Shown here: positions 16,915-26,357 of the stretch, piece after piece
How the letters are laid out: the number at the start of each line of letters is the position of its first letter
How positions within the stretch are numbered: position 1 is the first letter of the stretch
Source: an uncultured bacterium
GTDB lineage: Bacteria > Bacteroidota > Ignavibacteria > Kapaibacteriales > UBA4661
Length of the DNA: 64,000 nucleotides
Assembly: GCA_937899715.1 (NCBI GenBank)
Contig: CALCNX010000122.1
Coordinates: 4,017 to 68,016 of the forward strand
Reading direction: 5' to 3'
Translations under genes and position numbers: made by a program
The notes under the pieces: generated by a model
The model's input: the letters and a program-made list of their open reading frames with translations, nothing else
Told to the model about the DNA's origin: nothing
Databases searched by the model: none

Positions 16915-18858
16915 TTAATCTTCTATACGTTTCAACTTCAAGTATTGGTGCGAGTGCGTTGAAATTGGAACTTTCTCCACCGTTACCGAACTCAAATCCA
17001 GCTCAAATTCATTGACAATTGAAAGGCTGAAACGCTTGAGAAAAATGTATGCTTCGACAATAAGGCGCTGAAGCACCGTCAGGCGGTCATATTCATCGGA
17101 AAGATATTCTTCAAATACCACAAAACGGAAATCGCCCGTAATTTGGTTATTCTTGAGCGAGATATAACGGCTGGAGGTATCCACTTCGTCATTTTTCTCA
17201 AGATCGCAGACAACCTGCCGGAAAAAGGCATTAATGTGAAGCGGCACACGGAAGCCCAGATAAAATGTCAGACGAATGACTGCATCGGGAACAAGGTGCT
17301 CCACTTCATACTCCATGGTGTAAGGACTATCTGTTGTTTCGATATGTAGAAGCCAGTAAATATCAGCTCTCTTGGGTTGCTTTTCCAAGACGGAATAAAT
17401 GATACTGCGGTCAACTTGATGCGGATACGGGACTTTGTTGAGATAGACAAGGTGCGTAGAATACTTCGGCACTTCACGGTCTTCAGCAAGGTCGCGTAAT
17501 GCCGAAAGATAATCCTCAATGCGAACGCTATGCGCAAAGCGGGCAAGAATAATGCGGGCATTGAACCAAATTACCATCACCATTGCCAACACAAACGAGA
17601 TAACAAGCGTTATCCAGCCGCCTTCGTGCAGCTTACTCATATTCGCAATCAAAAAGCCCATTTCGATAGAGCTAAAAACAGCGACAACGCCCACCACAAT
17701 ACCTGTAGAATATTCCATACGCTTGAGATATTGCGCCAAGAGAATCGTTGTCGATAGCATTGCGAGTGTGATAGCGATACCGTATGCAGCCTCCATATGG
17801 CTTGATTCTTGAAAGTGCCACATGATGAACATACAGCCTGCCCATAGCAACCAATTCGCAGTGGGAATGTACATCTGCCCGCGTGATTCCGAGGGGTAGC
17901 GAATCGCAAGGCGGGGCCAGAGATGCAGCTTGATTGCCTCGCTAAAGAGCGTGAAGGAGCCTGTAATAAGCGCCTGCGACGCAATAATTGCAGCAGCAGT
18001 AGCAACGCCGATACCGATAGGCAAGAACCATGACGGCATCATGCCATAAAAAGGATTAATATTGCCAAGCGTCTTCATGCCGCTTGAAAGCAGCCATGCA
18101 CCTTGCCCCATGTAATTGAGAATAAGTGCCGTTTTGACAAATCCCCATGACACTTGAATATTAGGTCGCCCGCAATGACCAAGGTCGGAGTAGAGAGCTT
18201 CCGCACCGGTGGTGCAAAGGAATACCGCGCCCAAAATCCAGAATCCTTGTGGGAAGGCAGTCAATAAGTGGTACGCATAATACGGGTTGAACGCTTTGAT
18301 AACTGCCGGATATGCGCCAATATTAGCAATGCCCAGCGTAGCGAGCATTCCGAACCATAGCACCATGATAGGACCAAACGCCTGACCAATCTTTGCAGTA
18401 CCAAATTGCTGCACGATGAAAAGCGCGGTAATAATTGCCATCGCAATGCCAACGGTGGGCAGCGCGGGGTCAATAATGCGCAAGCCCTCAATTGCCGATG
18501 CGACCGAAATCGGGGGTGTGATGATACCGTCAGCAATGAGCGATGCGCCGCCTAGCATTGCAGGCGCAACAAGCCATTTCCCGCGCCGCCGCACAAGTGT
18601 AAAGAGTGAGAAAATACCACCCTCTCCGTTGTTATCCGCACGCAGGGTAATGAGAACGTACTTAATCGTTGTCTGAAGAGTCAGCGTCCAGAAAACACAG
18701 GACAACCCGCCCAAAATCAAGTCTTCCGTGATAGAACGTGTGCCAACAACTGCCTTGAGCACATACAACGGTGATGTACCGATGTCGCCATAGATAATCC
18801 CGACGGTTATCAGCAGCCCGGCAAGGCTGAGTTTTTGATGATGCGAGTGATTGCCCAT
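16915..18858 (-). CDS. kup: KUP-family potassium uptake transporter
   Basis: A 647-residue inner-membrane K+/H+ symporter. It opens with the family signature LAGLLITVGIIYGDIGTSPLYVLK; the acidic residue in GDIGTSP is essential in characterised members. About twelve helices follow up to residue 435 or so, then a cytosolic C-terminal domain of about 200 residues (from RDLAEDREVPKYSTHLVYL). The ATG at 18858 is preferred to a TTG four codons upstream. It is separated from the SurA-like gene behind it by a strong hairpin and therefore heads its own unit with DUF1801 and thyX. No c-di-AMP riboswitch is recognised in its leader. Confidence 0.96.
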   Translation of the reverse strand: MGNHSHHQKLSLAGLLITVGIIYGDIGTSPLYVLKAVVGTRSITEDLILGGLSCVFWTLTLQTTIKYVLITLRADNNGEGGIFSLFTLVRRRGKWLVAPAMLGGASLIADGIITPPISVASAIEGLRIIDPALPTVGIAMAIITALFIVQQFGTAKIGQAFGPIMVLWFGMLATLGIANIGAYPAVIKAFNPYYAYHLLTAFPQGFWILGAVFLCTTGAEALYSDLGHCGRPNIQVSWGFVKTALILNYMGQGAWLLSSGMKTLGNINPFYGMMPSWFLPIGIGVATAAAIIASQALITGSFTLFSEAIKLHLWPRLAIRYPSESRGQMYIPTANWLLWAGCMFIMWHFQESSHMEAAYGIAITLAMLSTTILLAQYLKRMEYSTGIVVGVVAVFSSIEMGFLIANMSKLHEGGWITLVISFVLAMVMVIWFNARIILARFAHSVRIEDYLSALRDLAEDREVPKYSTHLVYLNKVPYPHQVDRSIIYSVLEKQPKRADIYWLLHIETTDSPYTMEYEVEHLVPDAVIRLTFYLGFRVPLHINAFFRQVVCDLEKNDEVDTSSRYISLKNNQITGDFRFVVFEEYLSDEYDRLTVLQRLIVEAYIFLKRFSLSIVNEFELDLSSVTVEKVPISTHSHQYLKLKRIED

Positions 18859-18897
18859 AGCGGGTTGCAAAAGAAATTGCTGGTGCAGTGAGAAATA

Positions 18898-18928
18898 ATG
18901 CGCCGCACAGACGTTCTGTACGGCGCAT
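18898..18928 (-). terminator. Strong hairpin between the SurA-like operon and kup
   Basis: atgcgccg and cggcgcat form an 8-bp GC-rich stem that continues after one mismatch with acaga/tctgt round a 3-base loop. On the minus strand it is followed by TATTTCTC. It is about 100 bp after the stop at 19029 and 40 bp before the kup start; it probably ends the long operon upstream. Confidence 0.65.
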
Positions 18929-19028
18929 CGCTATTGTACTTGAAAGAGTAAGCAGAACAAATTTACACAAATTATTGACGGTGCAAACGAGTTCTTATAC
19001 TCCACAGAATGTTTTATGTCAAGCTTTC

Positions 19029-20375
19029 TTACAGTTTGCCTTTGACTTCCCAATAAATGCTTTTGCGTAGTTCCTTCATCCAGTCATCATAGACCTTTGC
19101 GCGTTTTTGCATGGTAGTCATTTGCTCAAGGCGCTTGTAATCATCGTCAAACGTAATTTTGTGCTCAGGGATATATTTTTTACGAAAGACGATATTGAAG
19201 CCGCTTTTGGTGCTGCCCGGAGCGCTATATGTCAGGGCTTCCGTAATTTCACCGTCTTTGAGTTTTTCAATTTTTTCGCGCAAATCCGCCGGAAGTTTTG
19301 TGGTCTCCATACGCCCCAGCAGACCGCCAAAAGCCTTGGTATCGGTATCGTCGGAGTATTGCTTGGCGAGATCTTCAAAGGATTCACCCTTTGCGACCCT
19401 CATTCTGAGCGAGTCGAGAAATTTCTTGGTGCGCGTTGCATCGTCATCGGTCTGACCAAGTTTGAGCAAGATGTGGCGCGTCTTCACTGCGGTTTCGCGT
19501 TTGTCCAGAAGCTGAATCACGTGAAAACCGAACGGCGTTTCTACCGGCTGCGAAATTTCACCAATTTGAAGAGCGTAGGCAGTTTTTTCAAATTCGGCAA
19601 TAAACTTTCCGCGCTCCACGAACCCTAAGTCACCGCCCGATGCAGCAGAACCGGGGTCATTGCTGTATCGCCGCGCAAATGTGGCAAAATCTCCACCAGC
19701 AACGAGAGAGTCCCGTATTTTCTTTGCCAAAGCAAGTGTTTTGTCCTTTGCTTCCGGCGAAGGTTCTACGTTTTTAACAATATGATAAATCTCGAATTGA
19801 GGTGGCACAGGTGGGATAGAATCCTTATACTGCTTGAAAAAATCTTGCACTTCCTTGGAGGAGACTTTCATCGCCGCAAATTTCTGCTGCGAAAGACGTT
19901 CGGTCAGGAGTTGCTTGCGGATTTCGTCTCGGAAATCACGGCGAATTTTTGCCATAGACATTCCGTACACCTCTTCAATACGACGCTCCGAACCCATTTG
20001 CTGCATCATTGCTTGGATTTGGTAGTCCATGCGCTCGGTAATTTCATCCTCCGAAGCCGTCAAACTATCCTCAATTGCTTTGGTAACGATCAGTTTTTCG
20101 TTGATAAGCACGTCCAGCGAGCGCTTGAGCAGCACAGGGTCGTCGGGGCGAGCACTGGTGCGACGTTCTTGCATTGCACTCATCATAAGATGACCAACCA
20201 CTTCGGATTGCAAAATAATTTCGTTACCGACAATGGCAACGATTTTGTCCATTGGCTCGCCGGATTTGATATTGCCCATGCCCTGCGCAGATGCTTTGTT
20301 CGTGGTCAGCGCGGTCAGAATGAGGCTAACAAGAACGATTGCCTTGAACAGAAAAGCCGCAAAACGTGAATTCAT
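19029..20375 (-). CDS. surA: SurA-like periplasmic peptidyl-prolyl isomerase/chaperone
   Basis: A 448-residue exported chaperone for outer-membrane proteins. A signal peptide (cleavage after KASA) is followed by the SurA N-domain, opening DKIVAIVGNEIILQSEV, then two parvulin domains at roughly residues 175-275 (YHIVKNVEPSPEAKD to FGFHVIQLLDKRE) and 280-390 (RHILLKLGQTDDDATR onward), and a C-terminal helix (YDDWMKELRKSIYWEVKGKL). This matches E. coli SurA in layout and length. Its gene follows a second parvulin-type protein by 19 bp on the minus strand, forming a chaperone pair. Confidence 0.92.
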   Translation of the reverse strand: MNSRFAAFLFKAIVLVSLILTALTTNKASAQGMGNIKSGEPMDKIVAIVGNEIILQSEVVGHLMMSAMQERRTSARPDDPVLLKRSLDVLINEKLIVTKAIEDSLTASEDEITERMDYQIQAMMQQMGSERRIEEVYGMSMAKIRRDFRDEIRKQLLTERLSQQKFAAMKVSSKEVQDFFKQYKDSIPPVPPQFEIYHIVKNVEPSPEAKDKTLALAKKIRDSLVAGGDFATFARRYSNDPGSAASGGDLGFVERGKFIAEFEKTAYALQIGEISQPVETPFGFHVIQLLDKRETAVKTRHILLKLGQTDDDATRTKKFLDSLRMRVAKGESFEDLAKQYSDDTDTKAFGGLLGRMETTKLPADLREKIEKLKDGEITEALTYSAPGSTKSGFNIVFRKKYIPEHKITFDDDYKRLEQMTTMQKRAKVYDDWMKELRKSIYWEVKGKL

Positions 20376-20394
20376 AATAAATATTTCTGTTTAG

Positions 20395-22536
20395 TTATTT
20401 CCAAATTGATGTAAACGTCTCTTGGTCAATAGCGACGGAGTGCTTGACACGCAAGCCATCAAGCCACTTCTGGGTAAGCTCTTTTTGAACAGTATCTTGA
20501 AACTGCGCTGCAAAGTCGGGTATCGCTTCCTCAAAAGTTTTTTGCCGAACGGGAATCTGCGCGTTCATGCGGACAATACTCATTGCACCTTGGAACTTGA
20601 AAGGAGGTAAAATATCACCAATCTTGGAGCCGCGCTTTTTCAGTTCCGCAGGAATGGTGTATTCACTCGCTGGCATTGCGTCCCACTTGCCTTTGCGCTC
20701 TTTGTAACCCGTGCGTTCGGTGTATTGTGCTGCAAGCGAATCAAAAAGAGACGGGCGGTTGCCGGATGCCTGCAAACGCTTGTACAATGCTTGGGCAAGC
20801 GAGTCGGAAGCTACCCAAATCTCAGAAAAATCGAATAATTCTTGGGTCTTGAATTTTTCTTTTATTGGCTCGTGATAAGCGCGGGCACGGGCTGTGTCGA
20901 ATTTCATTTTGCTCCAAATTTCTTGCTCTTCAATACGGAAAATGAGAATACCCTCTTGAAATTCTTTCATCAGAGCAGAAAATTCAGGGAAGTCCGATTC
21001 CAGCGTGCGCGTCAGAGCATCGGTAAGAGCAGCTTCGATAACTTTGTCAAGCGCCTGCGATATGCCTTGGCGTGTGAGCGAAAAGCCGCGTAAATCAGGA
21101 CGTGTAAGTAAGGAATCGGCAAAACCGTTCACAGAAAGCATAAAACCATTAAATTTACAAACCGTTTCCTTGAGCAGCTTCGGACTTAACTTCGCTTTCT
21201 GTGCGCTATCGAAGGCGGGACGAGTTGTGTCAACAGCAGTGAGAAACGCATCAAACGTTTTTGGGTTGAGCGTAAATTTTCGTGCTTTTTTCACAGAGTC
21301 AAAAAACACTTTTTTATCTGCTTCAAAGTGAACGCGTTTATAGAAACGCTTGATTTCTTCACGGTCATCGCCGCCGATTTTGGAAGAATCACGTCGCACG
21401 ATATACATTCCATTGAACGTAGGAATCACGCCCGAAACATCACCATTTGTGCGCCCTTTTGCAAAAAGCCATTTTTCTACTTCTTCAGGGAATCGTGTAC
21501 GCAAACCGTTCAAATATCCGGTTGTCTCGGTGTAATAACTTGGGAAAATCCCCCCGTATTGAGCGTAGGCATCTTCGGAAAATTTTTTCGCTGCTTCGGC
21601 AAAATCTAAACCACCCTTAATAAGACCAAGAACACTATCGGCGCGTTTAGCGGCGACAAGTGAATCCTGTGGGCTTGTCGGTATTGGTACGTTGCTTTGG
21701 CGAGTAGGCGGCTTCACAATAATGTAGCGCCCACGCACCGCCACGCGCGGCTCCATTGCAAGCAATTTGAGAATGTAATAGCCCGAAACTGCAAGATTCG
21801 AGCGAATCGGCTTGGGATAGAGATCACCGACTTTCATCGTAAAAGCGGCACTCTCAATATCACGCAGAACGCGATCGCTTGTGATAAGCGGCATTTCGCC
21901 CCCTGCATTGCGGAAATACTCGTCATCGCTTGAATCTTTCGCCATTTTCGTAAAATCTGCACCTTTTTTAAGGGCTTCCAGCATAGACAATGTGCGCTTG
22001 TATGCCTGCGTTGTATCTACACCAAGAATTTTTGTAAAGATAAGTCCCACTTTGAACTGGAATTTCCGCCGTGCAAAGGATGTATCCACACGTGGATTCA
22101 CAATCGTTCGCTCAAAGAGATACGGAGCAGTTAGCGCAGCACGATTCTGGCGAATATCTTGTACTATTTCAGGTTTTTGGTCAAGCCCCCGCGCTTTTGC
22201 ATCCAAAACCTTCAAGCGGTAATTGATGTACAAATTCAGGAAGTCACGCACACTATCGGCTGAAACATTCGACAAAACCAGCGTTTTGTTATTCACATTT
22301 TTGCGATAAGCATCTTCCAGTATTTTATAGGTGATGGTCTCTGAGCCAACCTTTGCTAAGATGGTTTTCCCATCTATCGGCTTTCCGCTTATCGGTTTTC
22401 CGCTTGCTTGCACTCCGGCTACGGGTTGTGCGATTGTAGAAAAAGGAACTGTAGCCATACCCAAGGCACACAGCAGAGAAAAGACAAAAAACAACGGACG
22501 GTTATTGCGACGGTACATCATGGTGGTTGCGTTCAT
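20395..22536 (-). CDS. Large parvulin-type periplasmic peptidyl-prolyl isomerase
   Basis: A 713-residue exported SurA/PpiD-like protein. The ATG at 22536 has an AAAGGAG ribosome site 10 bp upstream; the frame opens further back but the added residues are not needed. A signal peptide (LFFVFSLLCALGMATVPFSTIAQ) precedes a SurA-like N-domain (TILAKVGSETITYKILEDAYR). Two parvulin units are recognisable (LALIFTK/ILKLLAMEP around residues 150-260 and RGRYIIVKPPT to about 390), then a long helical C-terminal half (about 300 residues) and a last parvulin-like end (IGDILPPFKFQGAMSIVRM). It presumably chaperones a special set of outer-membrane or T9SS proteins together with the adjacent SurA. Confidence 0.85.
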   Translation of the reverse strand: MNATTMMYRRNNRPLFFVFSLLCALGMATVPFSTIAQPVAGVQASGKPISGKPIDGKTILAKVGSETITYKILEDAYRKNVNNKTLVLSNVSADSVRDFLNLYINYRLKVLDAKARGLDQKPEIVQDIRQNRAALTAPYLFERTIVNPRVDTSFARRKFQFKVGLIFTKILGVDTTQAYKRTLSMLEALKKGADFTKMAKDSSDDEYFRNAGGEMPLITSDRVLRDIESAAFTMKVGDLYPKPIRSNLAVSGYYILKLLAMEPRVAVRGRYIIVKPPTRQSNVPIPTSPQDSLVAAKRADSVLGLIKGGLDFAEAAKKFSEDAYAQYGGIFPSYYTETTGYLNGLRTRFPEEVEKWLFAKGRTNGDVSGVIPTFNGMYIVRRDSSKIGGDDREEIKRFYKRVHFEADKKVFFDSVKKARKFTLNPKTFDAFLTAVDTTRPAFDSAQKAKLSPKLLKETVCKFNGFMLSVNGFADSLLTRPDLRGFSLTRQGISQALDKVIEAALTDALTRTLESDFPEFSALMKEFQEGILIFRIEEQEIWSKMKFDTARARAYHEPIKEKFKTQELFDFSEIWVASDSLAQALYKRLQASGNRPSLFDSLAAQYTERTGYKERKGKWDAMPASEYTIPAELKKRGSKIGDILPPFKFQGAMSIVRMNAQIPVRQKTFEEAIPDFAAQFQDTVQKELTQKWLDGLRVKHSVAIDQETFTSIWK

Positions 22537-22703
22537 TACGAAAAATGCTCCTTTGTGAAACGGAAAGACAATCAAGACTACAAAAATCGTGAAGTTCTGC
22601 GTGATATGCAAATTACACGTGAGACTCTTTTAAGACTCTTTGGTAAAAAGAAAGGTTGAATGGGATGCGATGAGCACGTGGAAGTGTTCAGCCAATGTGA
22701 GCA

Positions 22704-23612
22704 TTAGTGCGCTTCAATCCATTCGGCAAGTTGCTTCCAGAGTGGAAGGCACGCTTCACGAAAATATCCAGAGTGACCAATGGAGTCAATGCCATACTCT
22801 TTCGGGTTGATATGCCGATGCGTCTGGCTATCTGCTTTCGCATAAAAGCGCATAAATGCTTCTGCCGCAGCGCCCGTTGCTACTATGTCATCCGTAAAAC
22901 TGAGCGCCAGAACATCACCGTGAAATTCATCGAAATAATTCGGGAAATGTCCGCGCTTGGGATGCAGCAAATATGCCCGCCGACGGCTCCACCGCGACCA
23001 TTCCAGCGCAACACCTTTGGGATAGTTTTCTCCTAAACCAAAAAACCGTGACGGAAAATAGGACAACAAATGTGATAATGCGGGCATAATAAATTGTATG
23101 AAAAGAAAATACCCACGCCGCCCCCACCAATGCCACAATCCCCAATAACTGTTCGGCACAGCAACCGTCACCAGCGAGGAAATGTAAGCGTTGTTGTGCG
23201 CAAAGCCCGGAATCTTTCCGCCCGCGCTGTGCCCGACAACCGTAAGTCTTTTTTCGGGGAATCGCTCGTGAACCCAGTCTAAAGCCGCGACACAATCCTT
23301 TTCACCCCATTCACTGATGCTTGTATCAAAATCTTGAATGGCAACCCGCAAAGAATCGCCGATGCCACGATAATCGTATGTAATGACCGTAAAACCTTCG
23401 CCCGCAAGGAATGATGCGAACTTGTGATAATAGCCACGCTTCACACCTGTACCGGAATTGAGCAAAATGACATGGCGATTCGGCTTCAAGGGCGCATACA
23501 CACTTGCTGCAAGCACATAGCCATCGGCGGCAGTTATGACGGTCTGTTCGGGTGAAATATGCTTTGAGGCTTGATGGGGTGAGGCTTTCACAGATGTTTT
23601 CTCCTTCGGCAA
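22704..23612 (-). CDS. Alpha/beta-fold hydrolase
   Basis: A 302-residue serine hydrolase of the alpha/beta superfamily. The nucleophile elbow is GHSAGG, the oxyanion region NSGTGVKRGYYHKFA follows the third strand, the acid is probably in the FTDDIVATG segment, and the catalytic histidine is in IGHSGYF. The family (sometimes called PIRSF037442 type) has no firm substrate; members hydrolyse esters or lipids. No signal peptide is seen, so it is cytosolic. It starts 5 bp after the stop codon of the channel-like gene, which makes cotranscription nearly certain, and it is separated by 167 bp from the chaperone genes downstream. Confidence 0.85.
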   Translation of the reverse strand: MPKEKTSVKASPHQASKHISPEQTVITAADGYVLAASVYAPLKPNRHVILLNSGTGVKRGYYHKFASFLAGEGFTVITYDYRGIGDSLRVAIQDFDTSISEWGEKDCVAALDWVHERFPEKRLTVVGHSAGGKIPGFAHNNAYISSLVTVAVPNSYWGLWHWWGRRGYFLFIQFIMPALSHLLSYFPSRFFGLGENYPKGVALEWSRWSRRRAYLLHPKRGHFPNYFDEFHGDVLALSFTDDIVATGAAAEAFMRFYAKADSQTHRHINPKEYGIDSIGHSGYFREACLPLWKQLAEWIEAH

Positions 23613-23617
23613 AACGA

Positions 23618-24406
23618 TTATTCGTAGGGACTGGTGATAGATTGCTTGGGCGGTGCAGGCTTCGGTGTTTCTTCCGGTGGAGCACCCGTTGGTAAGCCCA
23701 AAATACGTCCAATCAAAAACACTAAGTACAAATTACCAAATAACGACTCAATCACCGAAACATTGCGGACAAGGCGCGACATATTGTCATAGCCCGCATC
23801 CACACCGCCCAGCGTAGCATAACTAAAATAGACACCACCCAAGTAACTCGCAAAACCAACGGGAATTTCCACACCAAACGTCCCGGGATTGAGAAGATTG
23901 AGCAAGTCGAAAATATCACCGAAAACAAAGCCAATCATCAGATAAACACACGCCGAACCCCAGAGTTTATCACTCGTTACGCCACCACGCGCAAAAATAT
24001 CACGTATGGACAACGAAATAACGTATCCTTGAATAATCGTCAGCGAAGTATGGATAAAAATGTAGAACGGACGCGGGTTGGGAAGCAGTCGTTGAAATGG
24101 ATTCTCTCCCATTGCGCCCAGCACAAACAAGACCATGAGCCATGCCAGTGAGCCGCGCACGATGAGCATATTGCTTGTGAAATTTCGCATCATATCCCAA
24201 AGCAGCAGCAAATAAAAGCCCGCAAAAGCAATGAACAGCGTATAAACCCACTTCTGAATATCAACAAAGCCTATTCCCGCCAGCAAATCCTCCATCGTCA
24301 TCAAAATCGTGATGACGGTAACTTGAATGATGACAATATTACGATAGTCCTTGAGCTTTTCGCGCTGAAGCGCCGCGGTGCTGAGTTGGCGTGTTAAGAA
24401 ACTCAT
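23618..24406 (-). CDS. Ion-channel-like membrane protein with altered selectivity filter
   Basis: A 262-residue protein with about six membrane helices and a Pro-rich cytosolic tail (GAPPEETPKPAPPKQ). The last two helices flank a re-entrant segment, YFSYATLGGVDAGYDN at residues 193-208, which lies where potassium channels have YFSxVTLTTLGYGD. The general pattern (Y-F-S-x-x-T-L ... G-Y) is kept, but the strict T-x-G-Y-G filter is not, and two residues are inserted. The final helix LFGNLYLVFLIGRILGLP is channel-like. It could be an ion channel of altered selectivity or a non-conducting relative. It is cotranscribed with the hydrolase and cyclase genes (gaps of 5 and 20 bp). Confidence 0.6.
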   Translation of the reverse strand: MSFLTRQLSTAALQREKLKDYRNIVIIQVTVITILMTMEDLLAGIGFVDIQKWVYTLFIAFAGFYLLLLWDMMRNFTSNMLIVRGSLAWLMVLFVLGAMGENPFQRLLPNPRPFYIFIHTSLTIIQGYVISLSIRDIFARGGVTSDKLWGSACVYLMIGFVFGDIFDLLNLLNPGTFGVEIPVGFASYLGGVYFSYATLGGVDAGYDNMSRLVRNVSVIESLFGNLYLVFLIGRILGLPTGAPPEETPKPAPPKQSITSPYE

Positions 24407-24426
24407 AGCGTTTGTCCCACAAAAGG

Positions 24427-25194
24427 TTAAAGAATCGTGTACAAAACGGGCTTGCTCGGCGAGGCATCGCTTTCGATGCTGGCTATCTGCAAGTTAAGAA
24501 AATATGTGCCATCCGGCACTGCGTCCGGCACAAAAATCATTTCGGTAATCGTGGCATCGAAGCGAGGCTCAAACACGGCATCATCGGCGTATTGCCAAAA
24601 TGCGTGATGAGCGGACAGTTTCCCACCATCATCTTCTCTATCCACCGACGGCAAATCAAGAAGGAAATGCCGCACACCACTTACGGCAAGGGCTTCGGCA
24701 GCTTCGGGCGTGAGATAGGGCGGGTTAGCGCCAGAATATCGGCGAAAGGGCTTGTCGGCGCTGTTCGGAAGTGTACGCACAATGAGTGCAGATACATCCG
24801 TGTGCAAGCCCTTGACCGCTGCGCGAATCTGCTGTTCGGAAATGACTAAATCCTCACTTGCAAGGCGCTCTGGCTCTAATGAAACAAGCGCAGCAACAGC
24901 ATAAAAGCGCTTCAGTACTTGGTTAATCGTAATGCGCTCTTTGGTGATATGCCCGATGCACTCTGTGTGCGTACCGTTCCCATGCGGGTTCAGGAGCAGA
25001 TTTTCGCAGTTACACGCTCCGCCTTCCGCCACACTTCCCACAAATCCGCCCGCACGAAATGGCGTAAACTCAGGCTGCTGAATAAAAAACGCATTCGGAT
25101 TTGCCTCGCCGGAGCGCAAGGGAATACTGATGTCAAGCGGTTTCGAGAAATCCACTTGAAAAGAATTGTGTTCGGTTTGAATTGTTGCAAGCAT
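24427..25194 (-). CDS. Cyclase-family metal-dependent hydrolase (KynB-like)
   Basis: A 255-residue member of the cyclase superfamily (PF04199), which includes kynurenine formamidase and isatin hydrolase. The metal-site motif appears as HGNGTHTE (residues about 71-78, in place of the usual HxGTHxD), and SVDREDDGG with LSAHHAFW gives the second half of the site. Family members hydrolyse amides or lactones with Mn or Zn. No tryptophan-degradation gene is adjacent, so kynurenine formamidase activity is only a guess. It begins 18 bp after tgt stops. Confidence 0.85.
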   Translation of the reverse strand: MLATIQTEHNSFQVDFSKPLDISIPLRSGEANPNAFFIQQPEFTPFRAGGFVGSVAEGGACNCENLLLNPHGNGTHTECIGHITKERITINQVLKRFYAVAALVSLEPERLASEDLVISEQQIRAAVKGLHTDVSALIVRTLPNSADKPFRRYSGANPPYLTPEAAEALAVSGVRHFLLDLPSVDREDDGGKLSAHHAFWQYADDAVFEPRFDATITEMIFVPDAVPDGTYFLNLQIASIESDASPSKPVLYTIL

Positions 25195-25212
25195 ATAAAA
25201 ATCATTGGAAAG

Positions 25213-26334
25213 TTACGAAGGATACCATTCACTCAAAAAATCCCGTCTCCACGCGCTATACGTTCCGGCGAGAATATGCTGCCGCGCCGTGCGCACAAGC
25301 CAAAGATAAAACGCAATGTTATGCTGCGAAGCCAGTTGCAGCGCCAAAATTTCGTCAGCAATGAATAAATGCCGCAAATACGCCCGCGAAAAATTCGCAC
25401 TGGCATAATTCGTCAAGCCCGCATCTAGTGGCTCTTCGTCGAAGCGGTGCTTTGCATTGCGAAGATTGATGCGCCCTTTGGTCGTGAAAAGCTGCGCATT
25501 GCGGGCATTGCGCGTGGGCATAACGCAATCAAACATATCCACGCCGCGCTCGATGCACTCCAAGATATTCTGCGGTGTTCCAACGCCCATCAGATAGCGT
25601 GGTTGCTCCTTTGGCATAAAGTCCGTCGAAAAATCAACAATATCGTACATGACATCCGCTTTCTCGCCCACCGCCAGCCCGCCTATTGCATAGCCGTCAA
25701 AGCCAATCTCGCAGAGCGTTTCCAGCGATTCACGGCGCAAATCCTTGAAAACGCTGCCTTGCCCAATCCCGAAAGCGAATTGTCGTGCGCCGTAGCGCGG
25801 CTCGGTTGTTTCCAGCGCCGTTTTGCAACGCTGCGCCCAACGCATTGAGCGCTCCATCGAAGACTTGGCGTAGTCGTGCGTGGCAGGATAAGGCGTACAC
25901 TCGTCCAGAAGCATCATAATATCGGAGCCGATGCAGCGCTGAATTTCCATCACACGCTCCGGCGAAAAAAAGTGTTTCGAGCCGTCAATATGGGACGAAA
26001 AAGCCGCGCCTTCCTCGCTCAACTTCATTATCTCTTTCAGGGAAAAAATCTGAAAGCCGCCGCTATCGGTCAGCACAGGCTTTTGCCAATTCATAAATTT
26101 GTGCAAGCCGCCCATTTTTGACAACACCTCTTCCGAAGGGCGCAAATACAGGTGATACGTGTTGCCCAAAATTATCTGTGCCCCTAATTCGACAAGTTCG
26201 CGCTGTTCAATGGCTTTAACCGTGCCTTGCGTCCCGACGGGCATAAAAATCGGCGTTTCGATAATGCCTCTGTCTGTGGTAATACGCCCTGCGCGGGCTT
26301 TGGAATGAGGGTCTTGTGCTTCAAGTGTAAACAT
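25213..26334 (-). CDS. tgt: Queuine tRNA-ribosyltransferase (Tgt)
   Basis: Exchanges guanine 34 for preQ1 in tRNAs with GUN anticodons. The product (373 residues from the ATG at 26334) shows all family blocks: TPIFMPVGTQGTVKA, LGNTYHLYLRPS, the base-binding LTDSGGFQIFSL with catalytic Asp, GSDIMMLLDECTPYP, FGIGQGS, GGLAVGE and the second catalytic Asp in FDCVMPTR. The zinc site is degenerate: the usual C-x-C-x2-C segment before the final histidine is not present, the corresponding region reading LRNAKHRFDEEPLDAGLTNY. The start is set by the conserved family N-terminus; a longer open frame reads back into the upstream gene. Confidence 0.94.
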   Translation of the reverse strand: MFTLEAQDPHSKARAGRITTDRGIIETPIFMPVGTQGTVKAIEQRELVELGAQIILGNTYHLYLRPSEEVLSKMGGLHKFMNWQKPVLTDSGGFQIFSLKEIMKLSEEGAAFSSHIDGSKHFFSPERVMEIQRCIGSDIMMLLDECTPYPATHDYAKSSMERSMRWAQRCKTALETTEPRYGARQFAFGIGQGSVFKDLRRESLETLCEIGFDGYAIGGLAVGEKADVMYDIVDFSTDFMPKEQPRYLMGVGTPQNILECIERGVDMFDCVMPTRNARNAQLFTTKGRINLRNAKHRFDEEPLDAGLTNYASANFSRAYLRHLFIADEILALQLASQHNIAFYLWLVRTARQHILAGTYSAWRRDFLSEWYPS

Positions 26335-26357
26335 CATCAGAAAAATAATGGAGAAAT

